Source: Lutibacter sp. B2 (GTDB taxonomy: Bacteria; Bacillota; Clostridia; Peptostreptococcales; Thermotaleaceae). From it: a DNA stretch of 44,145 nucleotides. Position 1 is the stretch's first letter, and each line of letters starts with the position of its first letter. Where the stretch lies: the NCBI GenBank assembly GCA_015686845.1, contig JADPRS010000029.1, positions 1-44,145 of the forward strand, read 5' to 3'. Below the pieces are notes generated by a model. The model did not search any database. It saw only the letters and a program-made list of their open reading frames with translations, and was not told the origin of the DNA. The position numbers were made by a program, and so were the translations under genes. This document shows positions 25,042 through 33,378 of the stretch, piece after piece.

Positions 25042-26304
25042 TTATTTATTATTGGGTGTTGCAGTTAGTGGTAAGAAGAATGCTACGATAGCAGAAATAG
25101 CAAAAGAACAGGTCGCAAATATGATAGAGTTTTGATAATTTCCAGAGAGATCAAATAAGTAACCGCCCATAAAGCTTCCTATTGCAGGGCCAATACCCAT
25201 AACGATTAAGGTAGCAGCTCCCCAAATTTTACCTAACGTTTTTCTGCCATAGATAGCTCCAGTATATCCTGCTACACCACCTGGTTCAATTGCCCAATAT
25301 ACTGCAAATAGTACACAAGCAATAACACCAAAAGCAATGGTTGATTTAGTCATTAGAAGTAATATACAAGCAATAACACCTACGATAGGGGCAAATATCA
25401 ACATTTTTTTTCTTCCATTTGATTCCAACGTTGAATTTGCAACTACTTTATCAGCAAGTTTTCCCATAAGAGGCATTGTGAAAATTCCAGCGATACCAAT
25501 CATTACATATAAGTTAGTAGCAGTTCCTAAAGAAAGTTTTATATCTCTTGTCCAGTACATAACTACTTGTGTCCAAATTAAAAATTCACCAATCATACTC
25601 GTTAGAAAAGCGATTATAGCACCCCAAATAGCAGGTTTACTATAAGCTTCTTTTAATGTCCAAGTATATTCATCCGTTGGATTATTATCATTTTTTTTCA
25701 TACCAAAAGGGGTAAGACCATAATCTTCAGGGTTTTTCTTAGCAACAAAAGAGGCTATTACTAAAGCTATAAATACTACGACAGATAAGCCTTTCATAGC
25801 AAGACGCCAATCCATAGTTAAAAGAACTCTTTTAACGCCTAAACTAAGAACTACTTGTGCAACTGGAGCACCCATGAATGCCATTCCCCACATAGTTCCA
25901 TATGATTTTCCTGTATACCATTTACGAACAGAAATAGTAGATGAAACCCAAAGCATACCTGTACCAATACCAGCAAAAATCATATAAGGAATTAAATAAG
26001 CTAGATAAGTATGTGCATTACTTGTGATATAAAATCCCAATGCTGCACAAACAGAACCAATCGCATATGCAGGTTTCGTTCCCCACTTATCTATAATCAT
26101 TCCACTAAAGAAAGCAGTTATAGCATATACAGTCATCATTAGAGAATACCCTAGTGATAATTGAGATATGCTCCATCCTAAGTCTTTAGACATAGGACCT
26201 AAAAGAACTGAAAAAGTTGCACGATATCCAAATAAGCAAAAAACTGCTAACCAAGAAGCAAGAACAACCATATGGCCTAAATGTTTTGCTTGTTTTTCAC
26301 CCAT
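25042..26304 (-). CDS. MFS transporter of the OFA (oxalate/formate antiporter-like) family
   Basis: The 420-residue protein has twelve predicted membrane segments. LGWSISQLSLGYSLMMTVYAITAFFSG is a typical OFA opening, followed by GIGTGMLWVSSTISVRKWY. It is encoded between hpdC and hpdA, so it probably carries the decarboxylase substrate 4-hydroxyphenylacetate in, or the product p-cresol out. Exchange of acid for neutral product is a speculative option. An AGGAGG-type site (minus strand) precedes the start. A REP doublet sits 36 nt upstream, between this gene and hpdC. Confidence 0.85.
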   Translation of the reverse strand: MGEKQAKHLGHMVVLASWLAVFCLFGYRATFSVLLGPMSKDLGWSISQLSLGYSLMMTVYAITAFFSGMIIDKWGTKPAYAIGSVCAALGFYITSNAHTYLAYLIPYMIFAGIGTGMLWVSSTISVRKWYTGKSYGTMWGMAFMGAPVAQVVLSLGVKRVLLTMDWRLAMKGLSVVVFIALVIASFVAKKNPEDYGLTPFGMKKNDNNPTDEYTWTLKEAYSKPAIWGAIIAFLTSMIGEFLIWTQVVMYWTRDIKLSLGTATNLYVMIGIAGIFTMPLMGKLADKVVANSTLESNGRKKMLIFAPIVGVIACILLLMTKSTIAFGVIACVLFAVYWAIEPGGVAGYTGAIYGRKTLGKIWGAATLIVMGIGPAIGSFMGGYLFDLSGNYQNSIIFATCSFAISAIVAFFLPLTATPNNK

Positions 26305-26340
26305 ATTACAGACCTCCTTTTTTTCTTTTTTAGTTTTTTA

Positions 26341-26406
26341 GGGACGGTTAACAAATTTATCATAAATTCCTTATGAATTAAATATTAATTATTCATTAAC
26401 CGTCCC
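26341..26406. repeat. REP doublet (REPIN-like), non-autonomous copy of RAYT ends
   Basis: GGGACGGTTAA (26341-26351) and TTAACCGTCCC (26396-26406) are perfect inverted copies 44 nt apart, with an AT-rich interior. The left side matches the RAYT left end over 15 nt with one mismatch (GGGACRGTTAACAAA). The right end is followed by a similar T/C-rich tract. It is inserted between hpdC and the transporter gene of one operon. Confidence 0.8.
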
Positions 26407-26425
26407 TTATTTTCTTTCTTTTTTT

Positions 26426-26692
26426 CTATTTTTTACTGTAGCCTGCACAAGTTGTTGCAACTAAATTAGCATAGGTCCAATTTTCTTTTTCAAGTCCGGT
26501 ACAGATCCCCATATTTTCCTGTTTAGAGTTAACAAAATGAGTACAGTTTCTACATTTAGCTAGTTCTGAAAATGCAGGACATATTGGTGTATCTATAAAT
26601 ACTGTTTTATTCGTAATTCTGCATATGCCTTTTGCAACATCAATTGGTGCAAAGTTTAAACAATCATTGTGTTTGAAATTTTTAGTTTCCAT
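26426..26692 (-). CDS. hpdC: 4-hydroxyphenylacetate decarboxylase small subunit
   Basis: This 88-residue protein carries the ligand pattern of the HpdC family, two [4Fe-4S] clusters. The first set is His8, Cys11, Cys24 and Cys38 (HNDC start, GIC, PICP). The second is Cys47, Cys50, Cys64 and Cys82 (KCRNC, GICTGLEKENW, TTC). In C. difficile the first cluster uses an N-terminal His, and the same HxxC spacing occurs here. The subunit is needed for the hetero-octameric active enzyme and is absent from indoleacetate and phenylacetate decarboxylases, so it decides the identity of the operon. Its ATG overlaps the hpdB stop in TAATG, so translation is coupled. Confidence 0.93.
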   Translation of the reverse strand: METKNFKHNDCLNFAPIDVAKGICRITNKTVFIDTPICPAFSELAKCRNCTHFVNSKQENMGICTGLEKENWTYANLVATTCAGYSKK

Positions 26693-29412
26693 TACATCAC
26701 TCCTTCGTATTCTGTTCTTGCAATAACTTCATCTTGAATTGGTTTACCAATTTCACACCAATATTGAGTAAATCCAGCAACACGAACCATTAAATCCCTA
26801 TAAGTTTCAGGCGTTTGTTGTGCATCTTTTAGCATTTTTGAATCTACAATATTATATTGAATATGGAATCCACCTTTTCTCATATAAGCACGAGTAAGTT
26901 CAAGGAGCTTTTTAGATCCTTCAATACCGTTAATTGCACTTGGATGAACCTTTAAGTTAAGTTGAGAGTTTTGTGATTTAGTATGATCCCATACGGTAGC
27001 AGAATTGAATAAAGCATATGGACCATTTTTGTCTGTGCCAGGATATGCTGACATAGAACCATCTGCATAGGTTGTTCCTGCTAGTCTGCCATCAGCACTT
27101 GCAAGGGTAGCTCTACCTTGAGCACCATGGGTGGAAACAGAAATTTGACAAGCGTATAATGGCTTAGCATATAGAGATTCATAGTTATGGCACATTTCAC
27201 AGAACCAATCTTCGTATTCTTTAAGAATAGAATCAGCATAAGGATCATCGTTACCATATTTAGGAGCAAGTAAGCAATCTCCATAAAGATCATCATAGTT
27301 ATCTCCATTAGGAAGTTTAACTTGATCTGCTAAGGAGTAACTTCCAATTTTTTCTGCATTTTCAAACCCAAAATTATGAAGGATCGCAGTAGTCATTTCA
27401 TCTAGGGTGTATTTTTTGTCTTCGTATACTAATTTTTTAAGTGCTACTAATGAATTAGTCATGTTTGAAGTACCACAGCTTTCAATATTATAGGTTCCAT
27501 TGTATCGATAGCCTAAATGACCAATATGATGTCCCTTATCTAAGCAATCAGGTTTTAGCATGGAGCTAAATACAGACATATTGTGTCTTCTCCAAATATC
27601 ATGTTGGATATTATTCGTTGTAGTTAAGCAGTCACAAGTCATTTCATAATACATTTTAAATGTATACCACAAATCCTCATATGTATCTAATTTATGATTA
27701 TGAGGCGGATATACTTGTATACCTGTTCTATGGTCTTTACCATTTGTAAGTACTAACTCTAGTACTTTTGGATTTGCAATAAAGTGAACGCCTACACTCG
27801 TAGGTTGGCCTGAACCACCAGGGATACTATACTTTTTACCATTTAAAGTTAACTCTTTCCAAGAACATGGAGAAGTTTCTAGACATCCTCCAATTGCAAA
27901 TGATCGAGCTTCTGATATAGTCATTCCTTCAGGGCCATATTGTTCCATAATGAATTGAATACCACCTTGATTATTCATCCATGCTGGATAACCTGTACCC
28001 GTCTTATCACATTCAATGCATTTAAGCAAAAATTCTTCTGGTAATTTTTCATCATATAATAAAGATAGAGTTGGTTGAGGAGTAGCACAGGTAATACCAG
28101 CTTCTACAATTAACATTTCTAAAGGATTTGTAGCGGACAAACCATCCTTCGTAAGGCCACCAATACTTAAATTGTTAAATGTATTTCCCGATAAAACCCC
28201 TCCAACAACGCCCATTGAAGCAAAGCAGTCTATACAAGTCATTTTTACACGATGAAGTTCTAATAGTTCTAATACTTCATTCTCTGTAATTTTGCCAGCC
28301 TTCATATCTTGTTCAAACCAAGGATAAAGAACTTGACCCAATCGTCCAGGAGATAGTCCTGATATAGCATCTTCATTTAAACAGCCAATATGTACAATAT
28401 AGGATAATTGAAGCGCTTCTCTAAAAGTACGAGGTTGATGATGAGCAACCCACTCAAGACAATCAGCAATCTCTTCATATTCGCTTTTTTGAACAGAATC
28501 TTTCTCAGTAGTAGCAAGTCTTTTTGCTTCTTTTGCATAATTTGAAATCCATGTTTGGATTCCCTCGATAATTATACGAACAGCTTCATAGAAATATAAA
28601 CGATCCATACCAACTAATCCGTCTCCATCAGCTCTTCCAGCAACTTTAGATTTACAATCTTCAGCCATTTTTTTAAGTTCATCAAAACCATATTGAAGGG
28701 GATAATAGTAATTGATAACCTCTCTTCCCTGTGGAAGGGTAAATCCAGAGTCAAACATACAAATTAATGTACGCATAATATTTTCTTTCATTTTGTATTC
28801 AGGAACCATTTGTTCATATTTATGACCTACATCATCTACAGATTTGCCAACCCACATTTTAGCTAGTTTTACTAAAATAGGGATTTCTTCTTTTCTCATT
28901 CCAAATTTACCTGCAATAGAAACCACATTACCAAAGCTTTCAGTAACATTTCCACCGCCTGTACCAAACTTACTAAGTTCATCAGAACTAGCACTACCTC
29001 TTTCTAATGCATCTTTATAGAGTTCATCTTCTTTTGCTACAAAAAATCCTTCAGATAGCCATGGCATAGGGAAGGAACCTCTATAATAGCTAGCTTTTTG
29101 CATAACTAATTTCTCACCGGGGAAAATTACTGGGGTAAGATGAGAAAATGCACATTTTAATGATTCCGCTCTTCTTACTACAGTGACCTCTCCTTCTAGC
29201 TCATTCCATTTACGAGTATACCAATAAGGAAATTCTGTATTAGCAGAAGATAAAGTATCGTAATAAATATTTCTTAATTTGTCTGCTCTAGGCGTAGGTT
29301 TCTTGTTTATTTCTCTGTCGATCATTTCAGGGGGTGCAACTCCTCCCGATTGGAAATTGATGGATAAGCCCTTTGAAGCTAAGATCTCAGCTAATTTTTT
29401 TTTCGTACTCAT
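26692..29412 (-). CDS. hpdB: 4-hydroxyphenylacetate decarboxylase large subunit (glycyl radical enzyme)
   Basis: HpdB decarboxylates 4-hydroxyphenylacetate to p-cresol, the end of tyrosine fermentation in some Clostridia. The 906 residues fit the family. Residues match the published C. difficile active site with a constant offset of 7: Cys510 and Glu512 in GCLETSPC, His543 in SVGVH, Glu644 in YNIES and Phe412. The glycyl radical site is Gly880 in RVAGFTQYW near the C-terminus. The start has AGGAGG 7 nt upstream. It leads the hpdB-hpdC-MFS-hpdA unit. Other arylacetate decarboxylases were considered, but hpdC and these residues favour HPAD. Confidence 0.94.
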   Translation of the reverse strand: MSTKKKLAEILASKGLSINFQSGGVAPPEMIDREINKKPTPRADKLRNIYYDTLSSANTEFPYWYTRKWNELEGEVTVVRRAESLKCAFSHLTPVIFPGEKLVMQKASYYRGSFPMPWLSEGFFVAKEDELYKDALERGSASSDELSKFGTGGGNVTESFGNVVSIAGKFGMRKEEIPILVKLAKMWVGKSVDDVGHKYEQMVPEYKMKENIMRTLICMFDSGFTLPQGREVINYYYPLQYGFDELKKMAEDCKSKVAGRADGDGLVGMDRLYFYEAVRIIIEGIQTWISNYAKEAKRLATTEKDSVQKSEYEEIADCLEWVAHHQPRTFREALQLSYIVHIGCLNEDAISGLSPGRLGQVLYPWFEQDMKAGKITENEVLELLELHRVKMTCIDCFASMGVVGGVLSGNTFNNLSIGGLTKDGLSATNPLEMLIVEAGITCATPQPTLSLLYDEKLPEEFLLKCIECDKTGTGYPAWMNNQGGIQFIMEQYGPEGMTISEARSFAIGGCLETSPCSWKELTLNGKKYSIPGGSGQPTSVGVHFIANPKVLELVLTNGKDHRTGIQVYPPHNHKLDTYEDLWYTFKMYYEMTCDCLTTTNNIQHDIWRRHNMSVFSSMLKPDCLDKGHHIGHLGYRYNGTYNIESCGTSNMTNSLVALKKLVYEDKKYTLDEMTTAILHNFGFENAEKIGSYSLADQVKLPNGDNYDDLYGDCLLAPKYGNDDPYADSILKEYEDWFCEMCHNYESLYAKPLYACQISVSTHGAQGRATLASADGRLAGTTYADGSMSAYPGTDKNGPYALFNSATVWDHTKSQNSQLNLKVHPSAINGIEGSKKLLELTRAYMRKGGFHIQYNIVDSKMLKDAQQTPETYRDLMVRVAGFTQYWCEIGKPIQDEVIARTEYEGVM

Positions 29413-29460
29413 GTTTTAACCTCCTTTTAATCTTAATAATATACATATTAGCTTTTGATA

Positions 29461-29508
29461 GAAATCATGCATCAAAAATGAAAAAACAAGAAATCATGCA
29501 TTAAAAAT
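29461..29508. promoter_or_regulatory. Direct repeat upstream of hpdB, possible regulator site
   Basis: GAAATCATGCATCAAAAAT (29461-29479) recurs as GAAATCATGCATTAAAAAT (29490-29508), 18 of 19 identical, with starts 29 bp apart. It lies 49-96 nt upstream of hpdB, on its promoter side. Such tandem sites suit an activator or repressor; no local regulator gene is an obvious partner. Confidence 0.5.
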
Positions 29509-29539
29509 AAAAGATGAATATCTTTATTCAAATAGTAAA

Positions 29540-29590
29540 TGGCATTTGACAATAACTAAATAAAAGGTATAATATAATTAGCAAATGCCA
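29540..29590 (+). promoter_or_regulatory. mrp promoter framed by an inverted repeat
   Basis: TTGACA (29546-29551), a 16-nt spacer and TATAAT (29568-29573) form a near-perfect promoter for the mrp operon. TGGCATTTG (29540-29548) overlaps the -35 box, and its inverse CAAATGCCA (29582-29590) covers the first transcribed bases. This is the layout of a repressor acting on this promoter. Confidence 0.7.
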
Positions 29591-29613
29591 ATAATGAAAC
29601 GGGAGGGATAAAA

Positions 29614-30408
29614 ATGCAAATAAAAAAAGAAAAACCACAAGAAGGAACAAATATTAAAAAGATTGTTGCTATTATGAGTGGAAAAGGAGGCGTAGGAAAG
29701 TCTTCAGTTACTTCTTTAATTGCAGTATCTTTACAGAATAAAGGATATAAGGTTGGAATATTAGATGCTGATATTACAGGTCCAAGTATTCCGAAAGTAT
29801 TTGGATTAGGTGGAAAAAGAGCTATTTCAATTGAAGAAGTCATTCAACCAGTAGAAACAGTAACGGGTATAAAAGTAATGTCTATTAATTTAATGATAGG
29901 GAAAGAAGATGATCCTGTAATATGGAGAGGACCATTGATCGCATCTATCGTAAAACAATTTTATACAGATGTAGCTTGGGGAGAGCTAGACTATCTTTTA
30001 ATTGATTTACCACCAGGAACTGGAGATGTTCCTTTAACAATTATGCAATCATTACCAGTTGATGGTATTGTAGTTGTTTCTTCTCCTCAAGATTTGGTAC
30101 AATTAATAGTGAAAAAATCTGTAAATATGGCCAAGATGATGAGTATTCCTATTTATGGGCTTGTAGAAAACATGAGTTATTTTGAGTGTCCAGATTGTAA
30201 CAAGAAACATTACATATTTGGAAATAGTAATATAGAAGAGACTGCAAAAAATATGAATATTGATGTATTAGAAAAGCTTCCTATTAATCCTGATTTTGTA
30301 ACTTTATGTGATGAGGGAAGAGTAGAGGTATTTGGTAAAACATATTTTGGATTATGTGAAAGTCTTGCTAAAAAAGTAGAAGAAAAAATAGGAGGAATTG
30401 AAAAATGA
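29614..30408 (+). CDS. Mrp/NBP35-family iron-sulfur cluster carrier ATPase
   Basis: This 264-residue P-loop protein is of the ParA/MinD class. It has the deviant Walker A SGKGGVGKSS, DADITGPSIPKVFG and LIDLPPGTGDVPLT. A CPDC pair near residue 193 can bridge a [4Fe-4S] cluster between two subunits, as in ApbC/NBP35 proteins that deliver clusters to target enzymes. It opens a cluster of metal-related genes, and ATG 29614 follows GGGAGG. The next gene overlaps by ATGA. It is divergent from the hpd operon, which needs many clusters, but a functional link is inference. Confidence 0.92.
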   Translation: MQIKKEKPQEGTNIKKIVAIMSGKGGVGKSSVTSLIAVSLQNKGYKVGILDADITGPSIPKVFGLGGKRAISIEEVIQPVETVTGIKVMSINLMIGKEDDPVIWRGPLIASIVKQFYTDVAWGELDYLLIDLPPGTGDVPLTIMQSLPVDGIVVVSSPQDLVQLIVKKSVNMAKMMSIPIYGLVENMSYFECPDCNKKHYIFGNSNIEETAKNMNIDVLEKLPINPDFVTLCDEGRVEVFGKTYFGLCESLAKKVEEKIGGIEK

Positions 30409-30785
30409 AAATAGCTATTACAAGTGTTACAAAGGATAAAGAATCAGTAATTGATGAAAGATTTGGAAGATGTAATTATTTTGCAATTTATGATACAGAA
30501 AGCAAATCTTTTGAGCATGTTGAAAATAAAGGAGTGACTTCTTCACAAGGAGCTGGAATTGCTGCAGGACAACAATTACTTGACTGTGGAGTAGAGGCGG
30601 TTATTACAGGATATGTAGGTCCTAATGCCATAAGAGTATTACAAGGTGGGAATGTAGCTATTCACAAATTCACTGGAAAAAGTATTCAAGAAGAAATAAA
30701 TTTATTTTTAGACAATAAATTAGAAAAAATTAATGAAGCAGGTCCTGCTCATGCTGGAATGCAAAACAGAAATGGAAGGGCATAA
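30405..30785 (+). CDS. NifX/NifB-associated (dinitrogenase cofactor) domain protein 1
   Basis: The 126-residue protein begins MKIAITSVTKDKESVIDERFGRCNYFAIYD, the Nitro_FeMo-Co fold. In nitrogenase systems that fold (NifX, NafY, the NifB C-terminus) binds iron-molybdenum cofactor precursors. No nitrogenase genes are present here. It overlaps the end of mrp by four bases and is followed by two ferredoxin-ATPases. In other anaerobes such genes accompany Mrp and MinD-like ATPases with unknown purpose. A short tail (HAGMQNRNGRA) follows the domain. Confidence 0.85.
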   Translation: MKIAITSVTKDKESVIDERFGRCNYFAIYDTESKSFEHVENKGVTSSQGAGIAAGQQLLDCGVEAVITGYVGPNAIRVLQGGNVAIHKFTGKSIQEEINLFLDNKLEKINEAGPAHAGMQNRNGRA

Positions 30786-30786
30786 T

Positions 30787-31623
30787 ATGCAAATTGCAGT
30801 TTTAAGTGGAAAGGGTGGAACAGGAAAAACCACCGTTTCTACGAATTTAGCGAAAGCAATGGGATGGCAATATGTAGATTGTGATGTAGAAGAACCCAAT
30901 GGATTTATATTTTTAAATCCAAAGATTACAAAAACTGAAAAAGCCAGTATACCTGTTCCTAAAATTGATCCGATCAAGTGCGTAGGATGTCAAAAATGTG
31001 TAAAAATATGTCAGTTTAATGCCTTGGCATGGGTAAATAGAGACGTATTATTTTTTGATAAATTATGCCATGGATGTGGAGCTTGTAGCTTAGTTTGCAG
31101 ATATAATGCTATTTCTGAAGTGGATAGAGAAATTGGAAATATTGATGTAGGTAATGATGGCGAAATAGCATGTTTGAGAGGAACCTTAGATATAGGAGAA
31201 CCCATGGCTGTACCAATTATTCGTAATTTAAAGAAAATGATAGGAAATGAAAATACAATCATAGATTGTTCTCCAGGGAGTTCATGTACGGTAGTAGCTT
31301 CTATAGAAGGTGTAGATTACGCACTTTTAGTAACAGAACCTACGGCATTTGGACTTCATGATTTAAAAATTGCAATAGAACTTGTAAGAAATATGAATAT
31401 TCCCTTTGGAATTATCATAAATAGAGCAAGTGATGAAAAAGATTTAATAGAAGAATATTGTGAAAAAGAAAAAATAAATGTATTAGAAAAGATAAAGTTT
31501 GATAAAGATATTGCAGTTTTGTATTCAAAGGGTAGGATGCTTGTAGAACATGATAAATATAAAGATTTATTTTTAAACATAGGGAAAAGAATTGAGGAGG
31601 AAGTATCATGCAACTTGTTGTAA
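30787..31623 (+). CDS. MinD-like ATPase with inserted two-[4Fe-4S] ferredoxin domain 1
   Basis: The 278-residue protein has the P-loop SGKGGTGKTT at residues 7-16. A ferredoxin insert at about 62-105 carries CVGCQKCVKICQFNA and CHGCGACSLVCRYNA. IIDCSPGSSCTVVASI and the MinD-type ending follow. The start is ATG 30787, one base after the preceding stop, with GGAAGGG as ribosome site. It belongs to the CooC/Mrp-like P-loop family with fused ferredoxin, found in pairs in many strict anaerobes. Its partner is the similar gene just downstream. The role is probably ATP-driven handling of a metal cluster; the target is unknown. Confidence 0.88.
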   Translation: MQIAVLSGKGGTGKTTVSTNLAKAMGWQYVDCDVEEPNGFIFLNPKITKTEKASIPVPKIDPIKCVGCQKCVKICQFNALAWVNRDVLFFDKLCHGCGACSLVCRYNAISEVDREIGNIDVGNDGEIACLRGTLDIGEPMAVPIIRNLKKMIGNENTIIDCSPGSSCTVVASIEGVDYALLVTEPTAFGLHDLKIAIELVRNMNIPFGIIINRASDEKDLIEEYCEKEKINVLEKIKFDKDIAVLYSKGRMLVEHDKYKDLFLNIGKRIEEEVSCNLL

Positions 31624-32468
31624 TAAGTGGAAAAGGTGGTACTGGAAAAACGACTGTTACAGCTTCCTTTGCATACTTAAATAAAGAAAGTATAAAAGTT
31701 GATTGTGATGTAGATGCCTCTAATCTTAATATTGTTCTACAAGGAGAGGATATAGAATCTTCTCAATTTATTGGGGCAAAGATGGCTAAGATTAATAAAG
31801 GTAAATGCATAAAGTGTGGAAGATGTGCTTCTGTATGTAGATTTGATGCAATAAAAGACAATCAAATTATAGAACTTAAATGTGAAGGATGTGCAGCATG
31901 CAAAGTAGTTTGTCCAGTGGATGCTATTTCTTTAGATGATGAAGTTACAGGCGAAACAATCATTACTAAGACAGATGCAGGTATATTATCTAGAGCTGAG
32001 ATGATTGTTGGCGCTGAAGGGTCAGGAAAACTAGTTACAGAGGTTAGAAAAAATGCAATGAAGTATCAAAAAGATAATGAGTTGGTGATTCTTGATGGTA
32101 CACCAGGAATTGGGTGTGCCGTTATGGCATCCATTACTGGATGCGATGTTGCTTTAATCGTAATAGAGCCTACTCAATCGGGACTAAATGATTTTAAGAG
32201 AGTACTTTCTTTGATTGATCATTTTGGTGTAACGCCTCTTGCCTGTATTAATAAATATGACATTAATGAAGAGATGACTTTAGAAATTGAAAAATATTGT
32301 GAAGATGAATCTGTTGAGGTTTTAGGTAGGATTCCATTTGATCCTATGGTTCAAATAGCTGTTAATGAATTAAAACCTATTATCTGTTATGAGAAAAGCA
32401 TTGCTGGAGAAGCAATTAAAAATATTTGGGAAAAAATAAATAAAAAATATAAGGAGGAAATAGTATGA
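31608..32468 (+). CDS. MinD-like ATPase with inserted two-[4Fe-4S] ferredoxin domain 2
   Basis: This is a paralogue of the previous protein (286 residues). The P-loop SGKGGTGKTT is at 7-16, and the ferredoxin insert has CIKCGRCASVCRFDA and CEGCAACKVVCPVDA. LDGTPGIGCAVMASITG corresponds to the partner's DCSPGSSC stretch. It overlaps the upstream gene by 16 nt and has GGAGG just inside that gene, so the two are made in step and may form a heterodimer. The next gene, NifX-like, overlaps its stop by ATGA-type spacing. Confidence 0.88.
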   Translation: MQLVVISGKGGTGKTTVTASFAYLNKESIKVDCDVDASNLNIVLQGEDIESSQFIGAKMAKINKGKCIKCGRCASVCRFDAIKDNQIIELKCEGCAACKVVCPVDAISLDDEVTGETIITKTDAGILSRAEMIVGAEGSGKLVTEVRKNAMKYQKDNELVILDGTPGIGCAVMASITGCDVALIVIEPTQSGLNDFKRVLSLIDHFGVTPLACINKYDINEEMTLEIEKYCEDESVEVLGRIPFDPMVQIAVNELKPIICYEKSIAGEAIKNIWEKINKKYKEEIV

Positions 32469-32821
32469 AAATAGCAATTGCAAAGGATGGAAATGTGGTA
32501 TCAGGTCATTTTGGACACTGTGAGGGATTTGAAGTATTTAATGTAGAAGGAAAAGAAATCAAAGGAAGAGAATTTTTACAAAACCCAGGACATAAACCAG
32601 GATTTTTACCAAAATATATAGCTGAAAAGGGAATCGATATTATTATTGCTGGCGGAATGGGTGGTACAGCACAAGAGCTTTTTAAAGAAAATGGTGTTGA
32701 TGTAGTTGTTGGAGCATCTGGAAATTTAGAAGATGTAATGAATCAGTATTTAAATAAAGAGCTTACATCAACAGGTAGTGTATGTCAAGATCATGCACAT
32801 GAAGGACATTGTAACGATTAA
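32465..32821 (+). CDS. NifX/NifB-associated (dinitrogenase cofactor) domain protein 2
   Basis: This second 118-residue Nitro_FeMo-Co domain protein starts MKIAIAKDGNVVSGHFGHCEGFEVF. It has the core IIIAGGMGGTAQELFKENGVDVVVGASGNLEDVM. The C-terminus is His/Cys-rich (SVCQDHAHEGHCND), a plausible metal-binding tail that the first copy lacks. It overlaps the upstream ATPase by four bases and ends the main part of the cluster before a terminator-like hairpin. Confidence 0.87.
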   Translation: MKIAIAKDGNVVSGHFGHCEGFEVFNVEGKEIKGREFLQNPGHKPGFLPKYIAEKGIDIIIAGGMGGTAQELFKENGVDVVVGASGNLEDVMNQYLNKELTSTGSVCQDHAHEGHCND

Positions 32822-32825
32822 TATG

Positions 32826-32851
32826 AAAGGGGTTCTAATGAACTCCTTTTT
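32826..32851 (+). terminator. Weak terminator or attenuator hairpin before the DUF134 gene
   Basis: AAAGGGGTTC (32826-32835) pairs with GAACTCCTTT (32840-32849) with one G-U, then T2-3. The short T-run suggests partial termination that tunes DUF134 output. Confidence 0.45.
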
Positions 32852-32868
32852 ATGTAGGGAGGGAAATA

Positions 32869-33330
32869 ATGCCTAGACCGACAAAACTAAGAAAAATTGC
32901 TTTTATGCCTGAAAACAGATACTTTCTTCCTGTAGGAAAACCAAAATGTTCTCTAGAAGAAATACAATTAAAGCTTGAAGAAGTTGAAGCTATGAGGTTA
33001 AAGGATATAGAAAAATTGTCGCAAGAGGAATGCGCAAAACAGATGCATGTTTCAAGACAAACGTTACAGATTATTTTAGATGAGGCAAGAAGAAAGGTAG
33101 CTAAGGCCCTTACGGAAGGAATGGCTATTCACATTCAAGGTGGAAATTATACAATGAATATTTGTAAATATGAATGTCAAAATTGTGGTCATAAGTTTGA
33201 TGAAGCTTATGAAAAAGAAAAACATGTATGTCCTAAATGTGGTTCGGATGATGTTTTATGTATTAATATGAATAGATGTTGTATGAAAGGGAATAGAAAG
33301 CCTTGGTGTAAAAAAAATGAGGAAGAATAA
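32869..33330 (+). CDS. DUF134 family protein: HTH plus zinc-ribbon region
   Basis: The 153-residue protein opens PRPTKLRKIAFMPENRYFLP, the DUF134 (UPF0251) start. It then has a sigma-70-like helix-turn-helix (LEEVEAMRLKDIEKLSQEEC, then MHVSRQTLQIILDEARRKVA), and its C-terminal half is Cys-rich: CKYECQNCGHKF, HVCPKCGSDDVLC and a later CCMKGN..PWC. It looks like a DNA-binding protein with a metal or cluster sensor. It lies at the end of the Mrp/NifX/MinD cluster and is the only regulator-like gene there, so the inverted sites at 29540-29590 are candidate targets. That pairing is inference. Confidence 0.87.
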   Translation: MPRPTKLRKIAFMPENRYFLPVGKPKCSLEEIQLKLEEVEAMRLKDIEKLSQEECAKQMHVSRQTLQIILDEARRKVAKALTEGMAIHIQGGNYTMNICKYECQNCGHKFDEAYEKEKHVCPKCGSDDVLCINMNRCCMKGNRKPWCKKNEEE

Positions 33331-33356
33331 AAGTCGAGATTTTCTTCTCGGCTTTT
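33329..33356 (+). terminator. Terminator after the DUF134 gene
   Basis: AAAAGTCGAGA (33329-33339) pairs with TCTCGGCTTTT (33346-33356) with one G-U, starting at the stop codon. Confidence 0.65.
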
Positions 33357-33378
33357 GTGTATAAGAAAGGGTGATAAA

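Noticed and set aside
27081-27308. Minus-strand second frame inside hpdB
   Set aside because: It lies wholly within a gene with firm homology and has low-complexity composition.
26692-29412. HpdB as indoleacetate or phenylacetate decarboxylase
   Set aside because: The adjacent HpdC-type small subunit and the conserved HPAD active-site residues favour 4-hydroxyphenylacetate.
30405-32821. Nitrogenase cofactor assembly genes
   Set aside because: NifX-like domains are present, but no nifH, D, K, E, N or B is in the window; such domains occur widely without nitrogen fixation.
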